From Sutcliffiella horikoshii (GTDB taxonomy: Bacteria > Bacillota > Bacilli > Bacillales > Bacillaceae_I): a stretch of DNA of 64,000 nt. Shown one piece after another: positions 53,291 to 62,088 of this stretch (position 1 is its first letter; each line of letters starts with the position of its first letter). The notes below the pieces were generated by a model. It was not told where the DNA came from and searched no databases. It was given only the letters and a program-made list of their open reading frames with translations. The stretch covers positions 636,666 to 700,665 of the forward strand of contig KV440964.1 in NCBI GenBank assembly GCA_001636495.1, given 5' to 3'. The translations under genes were made by a program, and so were the position numbers.

Positions 53291-53671
53291 GTGAGTTACA
53301 TGCTTATCGTTCAAATTGGGGTGATTTTATTGACTGTATTATTAGGATGCATATACGCAAGAAGAGAATACAAAAACTTTACAATAGAAGAAAAAGGACA
53401 ATTAAAAGAGGAACTAAGGAATCCATTTTGGGTCTTTCATGTACTACCCTATATTGGATATATCTTCTTGTTTGTAGGACTCGTACTTAAAATTAGCGTT
53501 TTAAAATATATCGCCTTTTTATTAATGGGTATAGGTTTGATCATTGACGGAGCTGAGGTATGGGAAACGGATAGGAAACGGGGTCTATTATTTGTATTAA
53601 TAGGGTCCATCTTCTTCTTAATAACAACATTTTTATCCTTAAAGTTCCTTTTTGACTTTCCTCTTTTCTAG
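53291..53671 (+). CDS. Membrane protein of unknown function
   Basis: 126 aa, four hydrophobic segments. GTG start immediately after the stop of the PDZ-Lon protease, so it is translationally coupled and may be a partner or substrate. An ATG three codons in is also possible. Family not recognised. Confidence 0.65.
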   Translation: MSYMLIVQIGVILLTVLLGCIYARREYKNFTIEEKGQLKEELRNPFWVFHVLPYIGYIFLFVGLVLKISVLKYIAFLLMGIGLIIDGAEVWETDRKRGLLFVLIGSIFFLITTFLSLKFLFDFPLF

Positions 53672-53747
53672 CTCGGTCTTCTCCTTTTGACTACCCCCAC
53701 ACAATATGTAAAGATTAGAAGACAAGAAGCTTGAAAGGATTGTTATT

Positions 53748-55937
53748 ATTCCAAAAACTGTCGTTCTTGCAGAGAAACCCTCTGTAGGTAGAGATATAGC
53801 AAGAGTATTGAAATGCACGAAAAAAGGAAACGGATTTTTTGAAGGGGACAAGTATATTGTTACATGGGCGCTTGGTCACCTCGTCACCCTGGCAGATCCA
53901 GAAGCATACGACGCCAAATTCAAATCGTGGAAGCTGGAAGACCTGCCAATGTTACCAAACGAAACAAAGCTTGTCGTCCTCAAAAATACAAGCAAACAAT
54001 ACAGTACCGTAAAAGCACAGCTTACCCGCAACGATGTAAATGAAATTGTCATCGCTACAGATGCGGGTCGTGAAGGGGAGCTTGTAGCAAGATGGATATT
54101 GGAGAAAGCACGGATTCAAAAGCCTGTAAAGAGACTCTGGATTTCCTCTGTCACAGACCGTGCAATAAAAGAAGGCTTTGCAAAGCTACGTGATGGAAAA
54201 GAATACGAAAACCTCTTTTACTCAGCGGTTGCCCGTGCTGAAGCGGACTGGGTAGTTGGAATGAACGCGACGAGAGCCTTGACCACCAAACACAATGCCC
54301 AGCTTTCCTGTGGAAGGGTTCAGACTCCTACACTTGCCATGATTGCTAAGCGTGAAGAAGAAATCAGAAGCTTTGTCCCAAAAGAGTTTTACGGAATGAA
54401 AGCCATCACCGAAAAAGGATTCCAGCTGGTTTGGCAGGATGCTAAAACAAAAGAACGAAGAAACTTCAACAAGTCGTCGTTGGAAAGCCTGCACAGCAAA
54501 GTAAAGAACCAGGATGCAAAGGTAACCGATATAAACAAAACCGAGAAGAAAAGCTACGCACCTGCGCTTTACGATCTGACCGAATTACAGCGCGATGCCA
54601 ACCGCATCTTCGGCTATTCTGCAAAAGAAACATTATCTATCTTGCAGCGTCTATACGAACAACATAAAATCGTCACGTACCCAAGAACGGATTCCAGATA
54701 CATTTCCACTGACATGGTGGATACGTTAAAAGAGCGTGTGGAGGCGATTCGTGCGCACTCCTATAAGCCAATTGCTTCCAAACTGCTCACGAAACCAATC
54801 AAAGCGAACAAGTCTTTTGTGAACAATGAAAAAGTGACGGACCACCATGCAATCATTCCGACAGAGGAAGCGGTCCTCTTAAGCAAGCTATCCGACAAGG
54901 AATATAAAATTTACGATCTTATCGTGAAGCGATTCTTGGCAGTCCTGTTACCTCCTTTCCTATATGAACAGACAAACATCACCGCTAATATCGGTGCAGA
55001 ACAGTTTGTGGCAAAAGGAAAAACAGTGATCTCTCAAGGCTGGAAGGAAGTATTCAGCTCCATGGAAGAACAGGAGGACGGAAGCGACGGATTCACGGAT
55101 CAGCTGTTGCCGAGCTTAAATAAAGGTGACGTTTTGGCGATTAGAAAAGTCGAACTTACTTCGGGGAAGACAAAGCCGCCGGAACCATTTAACGAGGGTA
55201 CATTACTTTCTGCGATGGAGAATCCTGCAAAGTATATGGAACAGACCGACCAGAAGCTTGTAAAGACACTAGGTGAAACAGGCGGGATTGGGACGGTTGC
55301 TACAAGAGCCGACATCATCGAGAAACTCTTCAACAGCTTCCTGATGGAGAAGCGTGGCAAAGGCCTGCACATCACGTCTAAAGGGAAACAGCTGTTGAAC
55401 CTTGCGCCAGAGGATTTAAAATCCCCAGCCTTAACGGGAAAATGGGAGCAGAAGCTTGGCATGATTGCAAAAGGACAGCTGAAAAAAGCAACCTTCATCA
55501 ATGAAATTAAGGCTTATGCGAAACAGATTGTCCATGAAATAAAAAATACCGACCAAAAGTTCAAGCATGACAACATCACAGGCAAACGTTGCCCGGACTG
55601 CGACAAGCCGATGCTTGAAGTGAACGGGAAAAAAGGAAAGATGCTTGTATGCCAGGACCGCGAATGTGGTCATCGTAAAAATGTTTCCAAGGTGACAAAT
55701 GCGCGTTGCCCGAAATGCCGTAAGAAGCTGGAGTTGCGTGGAGAAGGGGAAGGGCAGATGTTCGCTTGTGTTTGCGGACACCGCGAGAAACTAAGCACCT
55801 TCCAGGAACGACGCAAGAACAATTCCAACCAGAAAGCGTCCAAGCGTGACGTGAATCAGTACTTGAAAAAGCAAAATAATGATGAACCGGTGAATACCGC
55901 ACTGGCAGATGCATTAGCGAAATTGAAGTTGAAATAA
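53748..55937 (+). CDS. topB: DNA topoisomerase III, probable ATT start
   Basis: Type IA topoisomerase of 729 aa that decatenates single-stranded DNA. The TOPRIM domain begins at KTVVLAEKPSVGRDIARVLK with catalytic Glu in AEKPS; active-site Tyr in YPRTDSRYIS; C-terminal zinc-ribbon cysteines (CPDCDKP, CQDREC, CPKCRKK, FACVCGH). The frame contains no ATG, GTG or TTG between the upstream stop (53709) and TTG 53808, which would delete the essential TOPRIM strand. The ATT at 53748 lies eight bases after GAAAGGA and aligns with the B. subtilis start, so it is taken as start codon. Confidence 0.88.
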   Translation: MPKTVVLAEKPSVGRDIARVLKCTKKGNGFFEGDKYIVTWALGHLVTLADPEAYDAKFKSWKLEDLPMLPNETKLVVLKNTSKQYSTVKAQLTRNDVNEIVIATDAGREGELVARWILEKARIQKPVKRLWISSVTDRAIKEGFAKLRDGKEYENLFYSAVARAEADWVVGMNATRALTTKHNAQLSCGRVQTPTLAMIAKREEEIRSFVPKEFYGMKAITEKGFQLVWQDAKTKERRNFNKSSLESLHSKVKNQDAKVTDINKTEKKSYAPALYDLTELQRDANRIFGYSAKETLSILQRLYEQHKIVTYPRTDSRYISTDMVDTLKERVEAIRAHSYKPIASKLLTKPIKANKSFVNNEKVTDHHAIIPTEEAVLLSKLSDKEYKIYDLIVKRFLAVLLPPFLYEQTNITANIGAEQFVAKGKTVISQGWKEVFSSMEEQEDGSDGFTDQLLPSLNKGDVLAIRKVELTSGKTKPPEPFNEGTLLSAMENPAKYMEQTDQKLVKTLGETGGIGTVATRADIIEKLFNSFLMEKRGKGLHITSKGKQLLNLAPEDLKSPALTGKWEQKLGMIAKGQLKKATFINEIKAYAKQIVHEIKNTDQKFKHDNITGKRCPDCDKPMLEVNGKKGKMLVCQDRECGHRKNVSKVTNARCPKCRKKLELRGEGEGQMFACVCGHREKLSTFQERRKNNSNQKASKRDVNQYLKKQNNDEPVNTALADALAKLKLK

Positions 55938-55941
55938 TGAA

Positions 55942-55980
55942 CGGGGCCTTACTCTATTAATGGGAGTGGGGCTCTTTTTA
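55942..55980 (+). terminator. Terminator of topB
   Basis: GGGGCCTTACTC/GAGTGGGGCTC stem with T5. Confidence 0.75.
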
Positions 55981-56079
55981 TTCACACACCAGCTAGGCTT
56001 TCACCCAAACAACCCCTTTCGCATAGGCTAAAAGGAATCGCTATTGTAAGATAACCTACCATTGAAAGGGTGTTAGATC

Positions 56080-57177
56080 TTGGCAGGGAACATTTTAAAC
56101 TATTATGCTGGTGGAAATACAGCGCGCGGATTTTATAGTCTTTATGAATCGAACATAGAAGGATTGGACCGCATTTTTATTTTAAAAGGCGGACCAGGGA
56201 CAGGGAAATCGTCACTTATTAAAAAGATCGGGAAAGCCTGGAGCGAAAAAGGATACGATATTGAGCTGCTTCACTGTTCATCCGATACAAAATCGGTGGA
56301 TGGGGTGGTCATCCGTGCGCTTGGCATTGGGATTGTCGACGGGACTGCACCACATGTAATTGAACCGAAAGCTCCGGGGGCTGTAGAGGAATACGTGAAT
56401 CTTGGCGAGGCGTGGGACTCCAAATTACTTGCGGAACAGAAAGCGGAAATTCAACACTTAGCCACACAAAAGAAGGAAGCCTTCCAGACAGCTTACCAAA
56501 CATTTGCAAGAGCCCTTAAAATACATGACGATTGGGAAAGATACTATATTCATAATATGAACTTTGAAGCAGCAAACAAGCTGACACAAAATCTCGTGGA
56601 ACAATTGTTCCAAGGGAAGACTTTAGATAAAAAAGCAGATGTGAGGCATCGTTTCCTTGGTGCAGCAACACCTGCAGGAGCAAAGGATTTCGTGCCAAAC
56701 CTGACAGAAGGGCTGACTCATCGTTATTTTATAAAAGGCCGACCTGGTTCAGGGAAATCCACTATGCTGAAAAAGCTGGCTAAAGCTTCCGAAGAAAAAG
56801 GCTTTGATGTGGAGGTCTATCATTGTGGATTCGACCCATACAGTTTAGACATGATTATCTGCCGGGAGCTAGGATTCGCTATTTTTGACAGCACAGCCCC
56901 GCATGAATATTTCCCAGAACGCGAAGGGGATTCCATCGTGGATATGTATGATATCACTATACGTAACGGGACGGACGAACGGTATGAAAAAGAAATTGCT
57001 CTTGTAAAAGAACGCTATACGGACGCCATGCAGGAGGCAATCGGAAAATTGGCAGAAGCTAAAAGCTGGCACGGAAAACTAGAAGAAATTTACGTTAAAG
57101 CAATGGATTACAGAGTAGTGGATGAATGGACAAAGAAAATCCAAGCAGAAATAGAAGCCATTGCGGCTACAAAATAA
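56080..57177 (+). CDS. Tandem P-loop ATPase (PRK06851-like)
   Basis: 365 aa made of two related halves, each with a Walker A: FILKGGPGTGKSSLIKKIGK and FIKGRPGSGKSTMLKKLAKA. Each half then has a matching segment (ELLHCSSDTKSVDGVVIRAL; EVYHCGFDPYSLDMIICREL) and ends in D-x-TAPH. Clearly an internal duplication. TTG start behind GAAAGGG. Function unknown; family occurs widely in Firmicutes. Confidence 0.8.
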   Translation: MAGNILNYYAGGNTARGFYSLYESNIEGLDRIFILKGGPGTGKSSLIKKIGKAWSEKGYDIELLHCSSDTKSVDGVVIRALGIGIVDGTAPHVIEPKAPGAVEEYVNLGEAWDSKLLAEQKAEIQHLATQKKEAFQTAYQTFARALKIHDDWERYYIHNMNFEAANKLTQNLVEQLFQGKTLDKKADVRHRFLGAATPAGAKDFVPNLTEGLTHRYFIKGRPGSGKSTMLKKLAKASEEKGFDVEVYHCGFDPYSLDMIICRELGFAIFDSTAPHEYFPEREGDSIVDMYDITIRNGTDERYEKEIALVKERYTDAMQEAIGKLAEAKSWHGKLEEIYVKAMDYRVVDEWTKKIQAEIEAIAATK

Positions 57178-57182
57178 CCCAC

Positions 57183-57223
57183 GAAAAAAGGTGAACAGCA
57201 TCTAAATGCCGTTCACCTTTTTA
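57183..57223. terminator. Bidirectional terminator
   Basis: AAAAGGTGAAC/GTTCACCTTTTT stem between convergent genes. Confidence 0.88.
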
Positions 57224-57253
57224 CATTTTCCCAGGAAATACGTCAAAAACCGA

Positions 57254-58048
57254 CTATATTTCCAAGGTTACTTCTACCCCATAATGGTCTGAGACAACGT
57301 CTCTGTTATGTCCGTTGAAGACAACGCGTGAAGAAGTCACTTTAGCAGGGGAACTTGCCAGAATCAAATCAATCCGAAGATCCTGTTTGTTTTCATCCCA
57401 CCCCGCAATCTTTCCTTCCACCGTCACTCCTGAATCCTTATCAGAAGCCAGCAAATACGTATCATGCAGACCGGCTGTAGAAGTCAAATAGTCATAGCCT
57501 TCTCCTTCAATATGGGCGCTATTATTAAAATCCCCCATCAAAAAGTAAGGTTCAGTTCCCTGCACCGTTTCAAGAAGCTGCTCCATCTGATACTTTGCAG
57601 GCTCCTCTTCATCGCTCCACCAGCCTAAGTGACATGTGTAAAAGGACATCTCCTCACCGTTGAAATCTAAAGTCACACCGACAATTTTACGTGTTTTCCA
57701 AAAGTCCGTGTCCGTACTTTTAGATACAAAGAAAGAATGTGTCTCTTTAATAGGGTATCTAGTCAGAATTGCAAGGCCTTCTTCAAACGTGTCATACCCC
57801 ATATGGGCGAAGTCCCAGACTAACTCGTAGTCTGAAACTCCAAGCTTCTCAAGCTCTTGCTGTAAAACAAGGCCGAAGTTGTTTTGCTTAATGTTTCCTG
57901 TTACCACTTTGGCATCGATGCTTTGACTAACCTCTTGAAGAGCGATGACATCGTATGCTTGTTCCTTAATGGCTCTCGCGATATGCTGTATCTTTTCCAT
58001 TTGGTTCTCTTCCTGCCAAGAGTGGCAGTTTAAGGTTAGTAGATTCAT
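57254..58048 (-). CDS. Endonuclease/exonuclease/phosphatase-family protein, MapP-like phosphatase
   Basis: 264 aa, EEP fold: NCHSWQEE (Asn ligand), IALQEVSQS (Glu metal ligand), GDFNNSAH (Asp/Asn) and VSDHYGVEV (catalytic Asp/His). It lies six bases downstream of a maltose-type PTS permease gene; in Enterococcus that arrangement encodes the maltose-6'-phosphate phosphatase MapP. Hence a sugar-phosphate phosphatase is more likely than a nuclease, but this is by analogy. Confidence 0.8.
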   Translation of the reverse strand: MNLLTLNCHSWQEENQMEKIQHIARAIKEQAYDVIALQEVSQSIDAKVVTGNIKQNNFGLVLQQELEKLGVSDYELVWDFAHMGYDTFEEGLAILTRYPIKETHSFFVSKSTDTDFWKTRKIVGVTLDFNGEEMSFYTCHLGWWSDEEEPAKYQMEQLLETVQGTEPYFLMGDFNNSAHIEGEGYDYLTSTAGLHDTYLLASDKDSGVTVEGKIAGWDENKQDLRIDLILASSPAKVTSSRVVFNGHNRDVVSDHYGVEVTLEI

Positions 58049-58054
58049 CGTTTA

Positions 58055-59698
58055 TTACGCTCCCAACAAGTCTTGAATATCAGATTTGATTACATCTGCT
58101 TTTGGTCCGTAGATTGCTTGTACGCCGCGGTCCTTCACAATTAGCCCAAGTGCGCCTTTTTCTTTCCAAGCTGCTTCATTTGCAACTTTCTCTCTATCTA
58201 ATACGGTAACACGCAAACGAGTCATACATGCATCCACATCTTCAATATTTTCAGCTCCACCAAGCAATTCGATGATCGCAGGTGCCAAGGAGTCAGCTTG
58301 TACATTTGCAGCTGCACCATTGCCAGTGCCTTCTTCTTGCTCAATATAGTTTCCGTTACGTCCCGGAGTAGGGAAGTTGAATTTCTTGATCATGAAGTTC
58401 GCTACCGCAAAGTTCAATCCAAAGAATACTAGACATGCAATCACAAAGTTCACTAGATCCAACCATAAGCCAGCTTTTACAATCATCGGTGTACGAGTCA
58501 GCAACTCAATTACTCCGAATGCATGAACACGAATATCAATGATATCAACAATAGCGAACGCAAGTCCTGTCATAATCGCATAGATTACATATAACACAGG
58601 AGCAGCAAACATAAACATAAATTCGATTGGCTCTGTAACACCAGTCAAGAATACTGCAAGTCCAGCAGATAAGAACATAGATTTGTATTTTTTACGCTTA
58701 TCCTTGTCCACATTGCGGTACATCGCATAAGCAATACCGATCAATGCCGCACAAGAAAGAATCATTTGTCCTACTTTAAAACGAGCAGGTACCACTTCAC
58801 GTAGAAGAGCTTCATATGCCTCTGTGTCACCAGCTGCTAAGAAGTTGTTCAAGTCAGCAATCCAAGCTAACCATAATGGATCTTGTCCCGCTACAACAGA
58901 ACCAGCGCTGCCGCCAGTTAGGATAGTATAAGTGCCACCAAGTGACGTGTAGTTCATCGGAACAGTCAACATATGATGCAATCCGAAAGGTAATAATAGA
59001 CGCTCTAACGCACCGAAAATGAATGGTGCAATGATTGGCGCGCTATCTCTAGAAGAAGCGATCCAAACACCAAAATCATTTAACAATCCTTGAATGAACG
59101 GCCAAACAACACTTAGCACAATACCTGCGATTACAGATCCGCCAATTACAACGAATGGCACGAAACGTTTACCGTTAAAGAATGATAAGGAATCTGGTAA
59201 TTTACTATAGTTGTAAAATTTATTGAATAGGTTTGCGCCAAGGAAACCAGCAATAATACCAACGAATACTCCCATGTTCAATGCAGGAGCACCTAATACA
59301 GTGGTGAAGTAATCACCAACAACCAGTTCTTGTCCAAAAAGTGTAGTGAAAGTAGCTTCAGGATCAGCTACCATATCGTTGTTAACTCCAAAGATCGCAC
59401 CAGTGATACGGTTGATAAGAACGAATGCAATCAGTGCAGCAAAAGCTCCGCCTGCACGTTCTTTCGCCCATGATCCACCAATGGCAACCGCGAATAATAC
59501 ATGCAAGTTGGTGATGATTCCCCAACCGATATCTTCCATCACTCTTGCAATCGTTTGCACAAGAGCCATGTCTCCGCCAGTCATACCAACCAATTTACCA
59601 AGAGAAATCATAATACCAGCAGCAGGCATAACTGCAACCACTACTAATAAAGCTTTACCGAATTTCTGCCAGAAATCAAAAGACAAAAAGTTTTTCAT
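58055..59698 (-). CDS. malT: PTS sugar permease EIICB, maltose/alpha-glucoside type
   Basis: 547 aa membrane protein that imports and phosphorylates a sugar. N-terminal EIIC with about ten hydrophobic segments (VVAVMPAAGIMISLGKLVGM; GLHHMLTVPMNYTSLGG; GVTEPIEFMFMFAAPVLYVI), then a linker and EIIB with phospho-acceptor Cys in EDVDACMTRLRVTV. No EIIA, so the glucose EIIA would serve. Co-transcribed with the MapP-like phosphatase. A LacI/cre-type operator overlaps the promoter. Confidence 0.8.
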   Translation of the reverse strand: MKNFLSFDFWQKFGKALLVVVAVMPAAGIMISLGKLVGMTGGDMALVQTIARVMEDIGWGIITNLHVLFAVAIGGSWAKERAGGAFAALIAFVLINRITGAIFGVNNDMVADPEATFTTLFGQELVVGDYFTTVLGAPALNMGVFVGIIAGFLGANLFNKFYNYSKLPDSLSFFNGKRFVPFVVIGGSVIAGIVLSVVWPFIQGLLNDFGVWIASSRDSAPIIAPFIFGALERLLLPFGLHHMLTVPMNYTSLGGTYTILTGGSAGSVVAGQDPLWLAWIADLNNFLAAGDTEAYEALLREVVPARFKVGQMILSCAALIGIAYAMYRNVDKDKRKKYKSMFLSAGLAVFLTGVTEPIEFMFMFAAPVLYVIYAIMTGLAFAIVDIIDIRVHAFGVIELLTRTPMIVKAGLWLDLVNFVIACLVFFGLNFAVANFMIKKFNFPTPGRNGNYIEQEEGTGNGAAANVQADSLAPAIIELLGGAENIEDVDACMTRLRVTVLDREKVANEAAWKEKGALGLIVKDRGVQAIYGPKADVIKSDIQDLLGA

Positions 59699-59744
59699 TT
59701 TAATAGCCTTCTTTCCATATTTTTTCTATTTTTTGATGAAAACG

Positions 59745-59791
59745 AATTCATTTTTGTATAAATAAGTGCACATGGAGTGCAACCGTTTGCA
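59745..59791 (-). promoter_or_regulatory. Promoter with LacI/cre-type operator for the PTS operon
   Basis: On the minus strand TTGCAC, 16-bp spacer, TATACA. The 14-bp TGCAACCGTTTGCA (59778-59791 on plus) is a near-palindrome of the CcpA/MalR type overlapping the -35. Confidence 0.6.
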
Positions 59792-59981
59792 TTTTCCTAT
59801 TGTAAGAGATGTTGGGTGACAATGCAAGTAGAAAATGTTATTTTAATAAATTATTAATAATGGTAATAAAAATGTCGGCAAGAAGTTATTTGAAGAATCT
59901 AACATTGCAGTTAGCTCTATACAGTGGTCATGAAAACGGGTACACTATTTCCGTAATAGATGAAGTAAAGGAGATTTGAAT

Positions 59982-60482
59982 ATGAAAAAGTGGATTTTTT
60001 CTATGATACTTGTTTTAATAATCGTGCTATCTGCATGCACAGAGGAAACAAATAAAGTGGACACTACCGAGTCAGAAAAGGTTGCTGCTGATGCTGACCA
60101 AAATGGAGAAACGGTTACTGTCCTAATGAATATACAGATGGAAATGATTCAGACCATCCGCAAGCATCTTGAACCAGTAACAACATATGAGAGATCAGAA
60201 GGAACGGGAGATCTTGAAACAGCTATAGAGGGAAGCAACCGTATTGCGAACGAACTTCGCGGGATAGAGATTCCTGAAAACTTAGATGCTAGCCTTCAGG
60301 GGGACATTAAAGATTCCATTGAATTGTTGGCCCTTTACTTTGAAGAGCGTGCTGCAACATTGGCAGACGGATCCGATATGGATGAGATGGACGCCGCGTT
60401 AGAAGATTTCCACCAGAAAATCGGTGATACTTTTAGAGGTGCAGGCTTGCATGCGCCAAATTTTGAAAAAGATGTACAGTGA
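59982..60482 (+). CDS. Lipoprotein of unknown function
   Basis: 166 aa. Signal peptide with lipobox VLSAC (Cys near residue 19), then an acidic, helix-rich soluble domain. Start at ATG 59982 behind AAGGAG. Not recognised. Own terminator. Confidence 0.75.
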   Translation: MKKWIFSMILVLIIVLSACTEETNKVDTTESEKVAADADQNGETVTVLMNIQMEMIQTIRKHLEPVTTYERSEGTGDLETAIEGSNRIANELRGIEIPENLDASLQGDIKDSIELLALYFEERAATLADGSDMDEMDAALEDFHQKIGDTFRGAGLHAPNFEKDVQ

Positions 60483-60503
60483 TAGTTTTACGCTTTAAAA
60501 GGG

Positions 60504-60538
60504 AGCGCCTTCCAGGTTTTGGAGGGCGTTTTTTTTTG
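60504..60538 (+). terminator. Terminator of the lipoprotein gene
   Basis: GCGCCTTCC/GGAGGGCG stem with T9. Confidence 0.85.
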
Positions 60539-60558
60539 GCGAAACATCAATACGCTGT

Positions 60559-60656
60559 GATGAGGACCTGAGCGAGGAGAAAAAGTGGTGAGAGAGGTCT
60601 TCATAGAGGTGATGAGGACCTGAGCCAGGAGGAAAAGTAACGAGAGAGGTCTTCAT
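60559..60656. repeat. Repeat family B, two units
   Basis: Two units, each from GATGAGGACCTGAG to GAGAGAGGTCTTCAT, arms pair as in the array at 23323. Confidence 0.8.
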
Positions 60657-60807
60657 CCTCCACATCTCCTACTCAAATTAAGACATTATTTTTCCCATTC
60701 ATAATAAACTAGCAATACCCCAATTTTATTTAGCCATGCGAAAGACTTGTCTATTACCAAGTTTCATGATAGGATTAATACAATTAATTATTAATAGAAT
60801 AGTAAGT

Positions 60808-60957
60808 TTTCTTATCGCGAGAGGTGGAGGGACTGGCCCTATGAAACCCGGCAACCAGGAAATTGGTGCCAATTCCAGCAAGACAAACGTTCTTGAAAGA
60901 TAAGTGGATGTTACGGGATCATACTCAAACTTCTTCTTATCGGAGGAGTTTTTTTGT
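60808..60957 (+). ncRNA. SAM-I (S-box) riboswitch with terminator
   Basis: Aptamer 60808-60906: P1 arms TCTTATC and GATAAG, conserved GAGAGGTGGAGGGACTGGCC, GAAACCCGGCAACC and GGTGCCAATTCC. Followed by a terminator hairpin AAACTTCTTC/GAGGAGTTT with T-run (60927-60957). SAM binding would stop transcription of the two downstream genes. Confidence 0.95.
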
Positions 60958-60994
60958 TTGTCTACATACACAAACATAGAGGGGGAAGCATGAG

Positions 60995-62050
60995 ATGAAG
61001 TTTGGATTTTGGTTGCCGATTTTCGGCGGTTGGTTACGAAATGTGGAGGATGAACAGATGCCCCCGACATTTGATTATGCAAAAAAAGTGATTCAGCAGG
61101 CGGAACGGCTTGGTTTTGATACGACATTGATTGCGGAATTATTTTTAAATGATATAAAAGGACCTCAAGAAGATACCCTAGAGGCTTGGTCAACCGCGGC
61201 TGCCCTAGCTGCCGTAACAGAGAAAATTGAAATCATGACAGCGATCAGGCCAGGATTTCACAACCCTGCCATTGCCGCAAAAGCCACTGCAAATATTGAT
61301 CATATCAGCAACGGTCGCTTTACCCTCAATGTTGTGTCGGCGTGGTGGGAAGAGGAAGCCCGTCAATATGGCGGAATCTTCACCGAACATGATGAACGCT
61401 ACGACCGCACGAAGGAGTTTATTGATGTCCTCAAGGGCTTATGGACAGAAGAGTCTTTTAGCTATGATGGTAAGTACTATCAGTTGAAAGAAACAAAACT
61501 CCACCCAAAACCGGTACAATGTCCTAATCCGATTCTTTATGCTGGCGGGGAAAGCCCAAAAGGGAAAGAGGTCATTTCCTCCCACTGTGATGCCTATGTG
61601 ATGCATGGAGGAACGGTGGAGGAAGTGGCGGCAAAAATCGCTGACATGAAAGAGAGGCGATCCCAAACCTCTTCCGACAGTCCGTTTCAATCCTTTGGGA
61701 TGGCGGCCTATGTCATCTGCAGGGATACGGAAGAAGAGGCCCAGGCGGAACTTGCCAGAATAACCGATGTGAAGGAATCAGAGGCATATGCAGGATTTAA
61801 GGATTTCACTAGCAAATCGCAACTCGAGCAACAACTGCAACTCCAAGATTATTCTGTCTCCAATAGAGGGTTGCGCCCTAATTTAATCGGTACCCCGGAG
61901 CAGATTGCTAATAGGATTAAAGAATATGAACAGGCAGGCGTGGACCTGCTGCTGTTGCAGTTCTCCCCACAACTGGAGGAAATGGAGCGCTTTGCAAAGC
62001 AGGTAATGCCACTTGTACACCCTCAAGCGGAAGAGCTTGCCGAAGCATAA
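60995..62050 (+). CDS. LLM-class flavin-dependent monooxygenase (SfnG/SsuD-like)
   Basis: 351 aa luciferase-like monooxygenase using reduced FMN. Family motifs: TAIRPGFHNPAIAAKATANI, GRFTLNVVSAWWEEEARQYG and YAGGESPKGKE. Similar to alkanesulfonate and dimethylsulfone monooxygenases, which release sulfite from organosulfur compounds. Control by an S-box riboswitch supports a role in sulfur supply for methionine synthesis. First of two genes. Confidence 0.85.
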   Translation: MKFGFWLPIFGGWLRNVEDEQMPPTFDYAKKVIQQAERLGFDTTLIAELFLNDIKGPQEDTLEAWSTAAALAAVTEKIEIMTAIRPGFHNPAIAAKATANIDHISNGRFTLNVVSAWWEEEARQYGGIFTEHDERYDRTKEFIDVLKGLWTEESFSYDGKYYQLKETKLHPKPVQCPNPILYAGGESPKGKEVISSHCDAYVMHGGTVEEVAAKIADMKERRSQTSSDSPFQSFGMAAYVICRDTEEEAQAELARITDVKESEAYAGFKDFTSKSQLEQQLQLQDYSVSNRGLRPNLIGTPEQIANRIKEYEQAGVDLLLLQFSPQLEEMERFAKQVMPLVHPQAEELAEA

Positions 62051-62088
62051 CAACAACAGAAAACTTTTATAAAATGGAGGCAAACATC

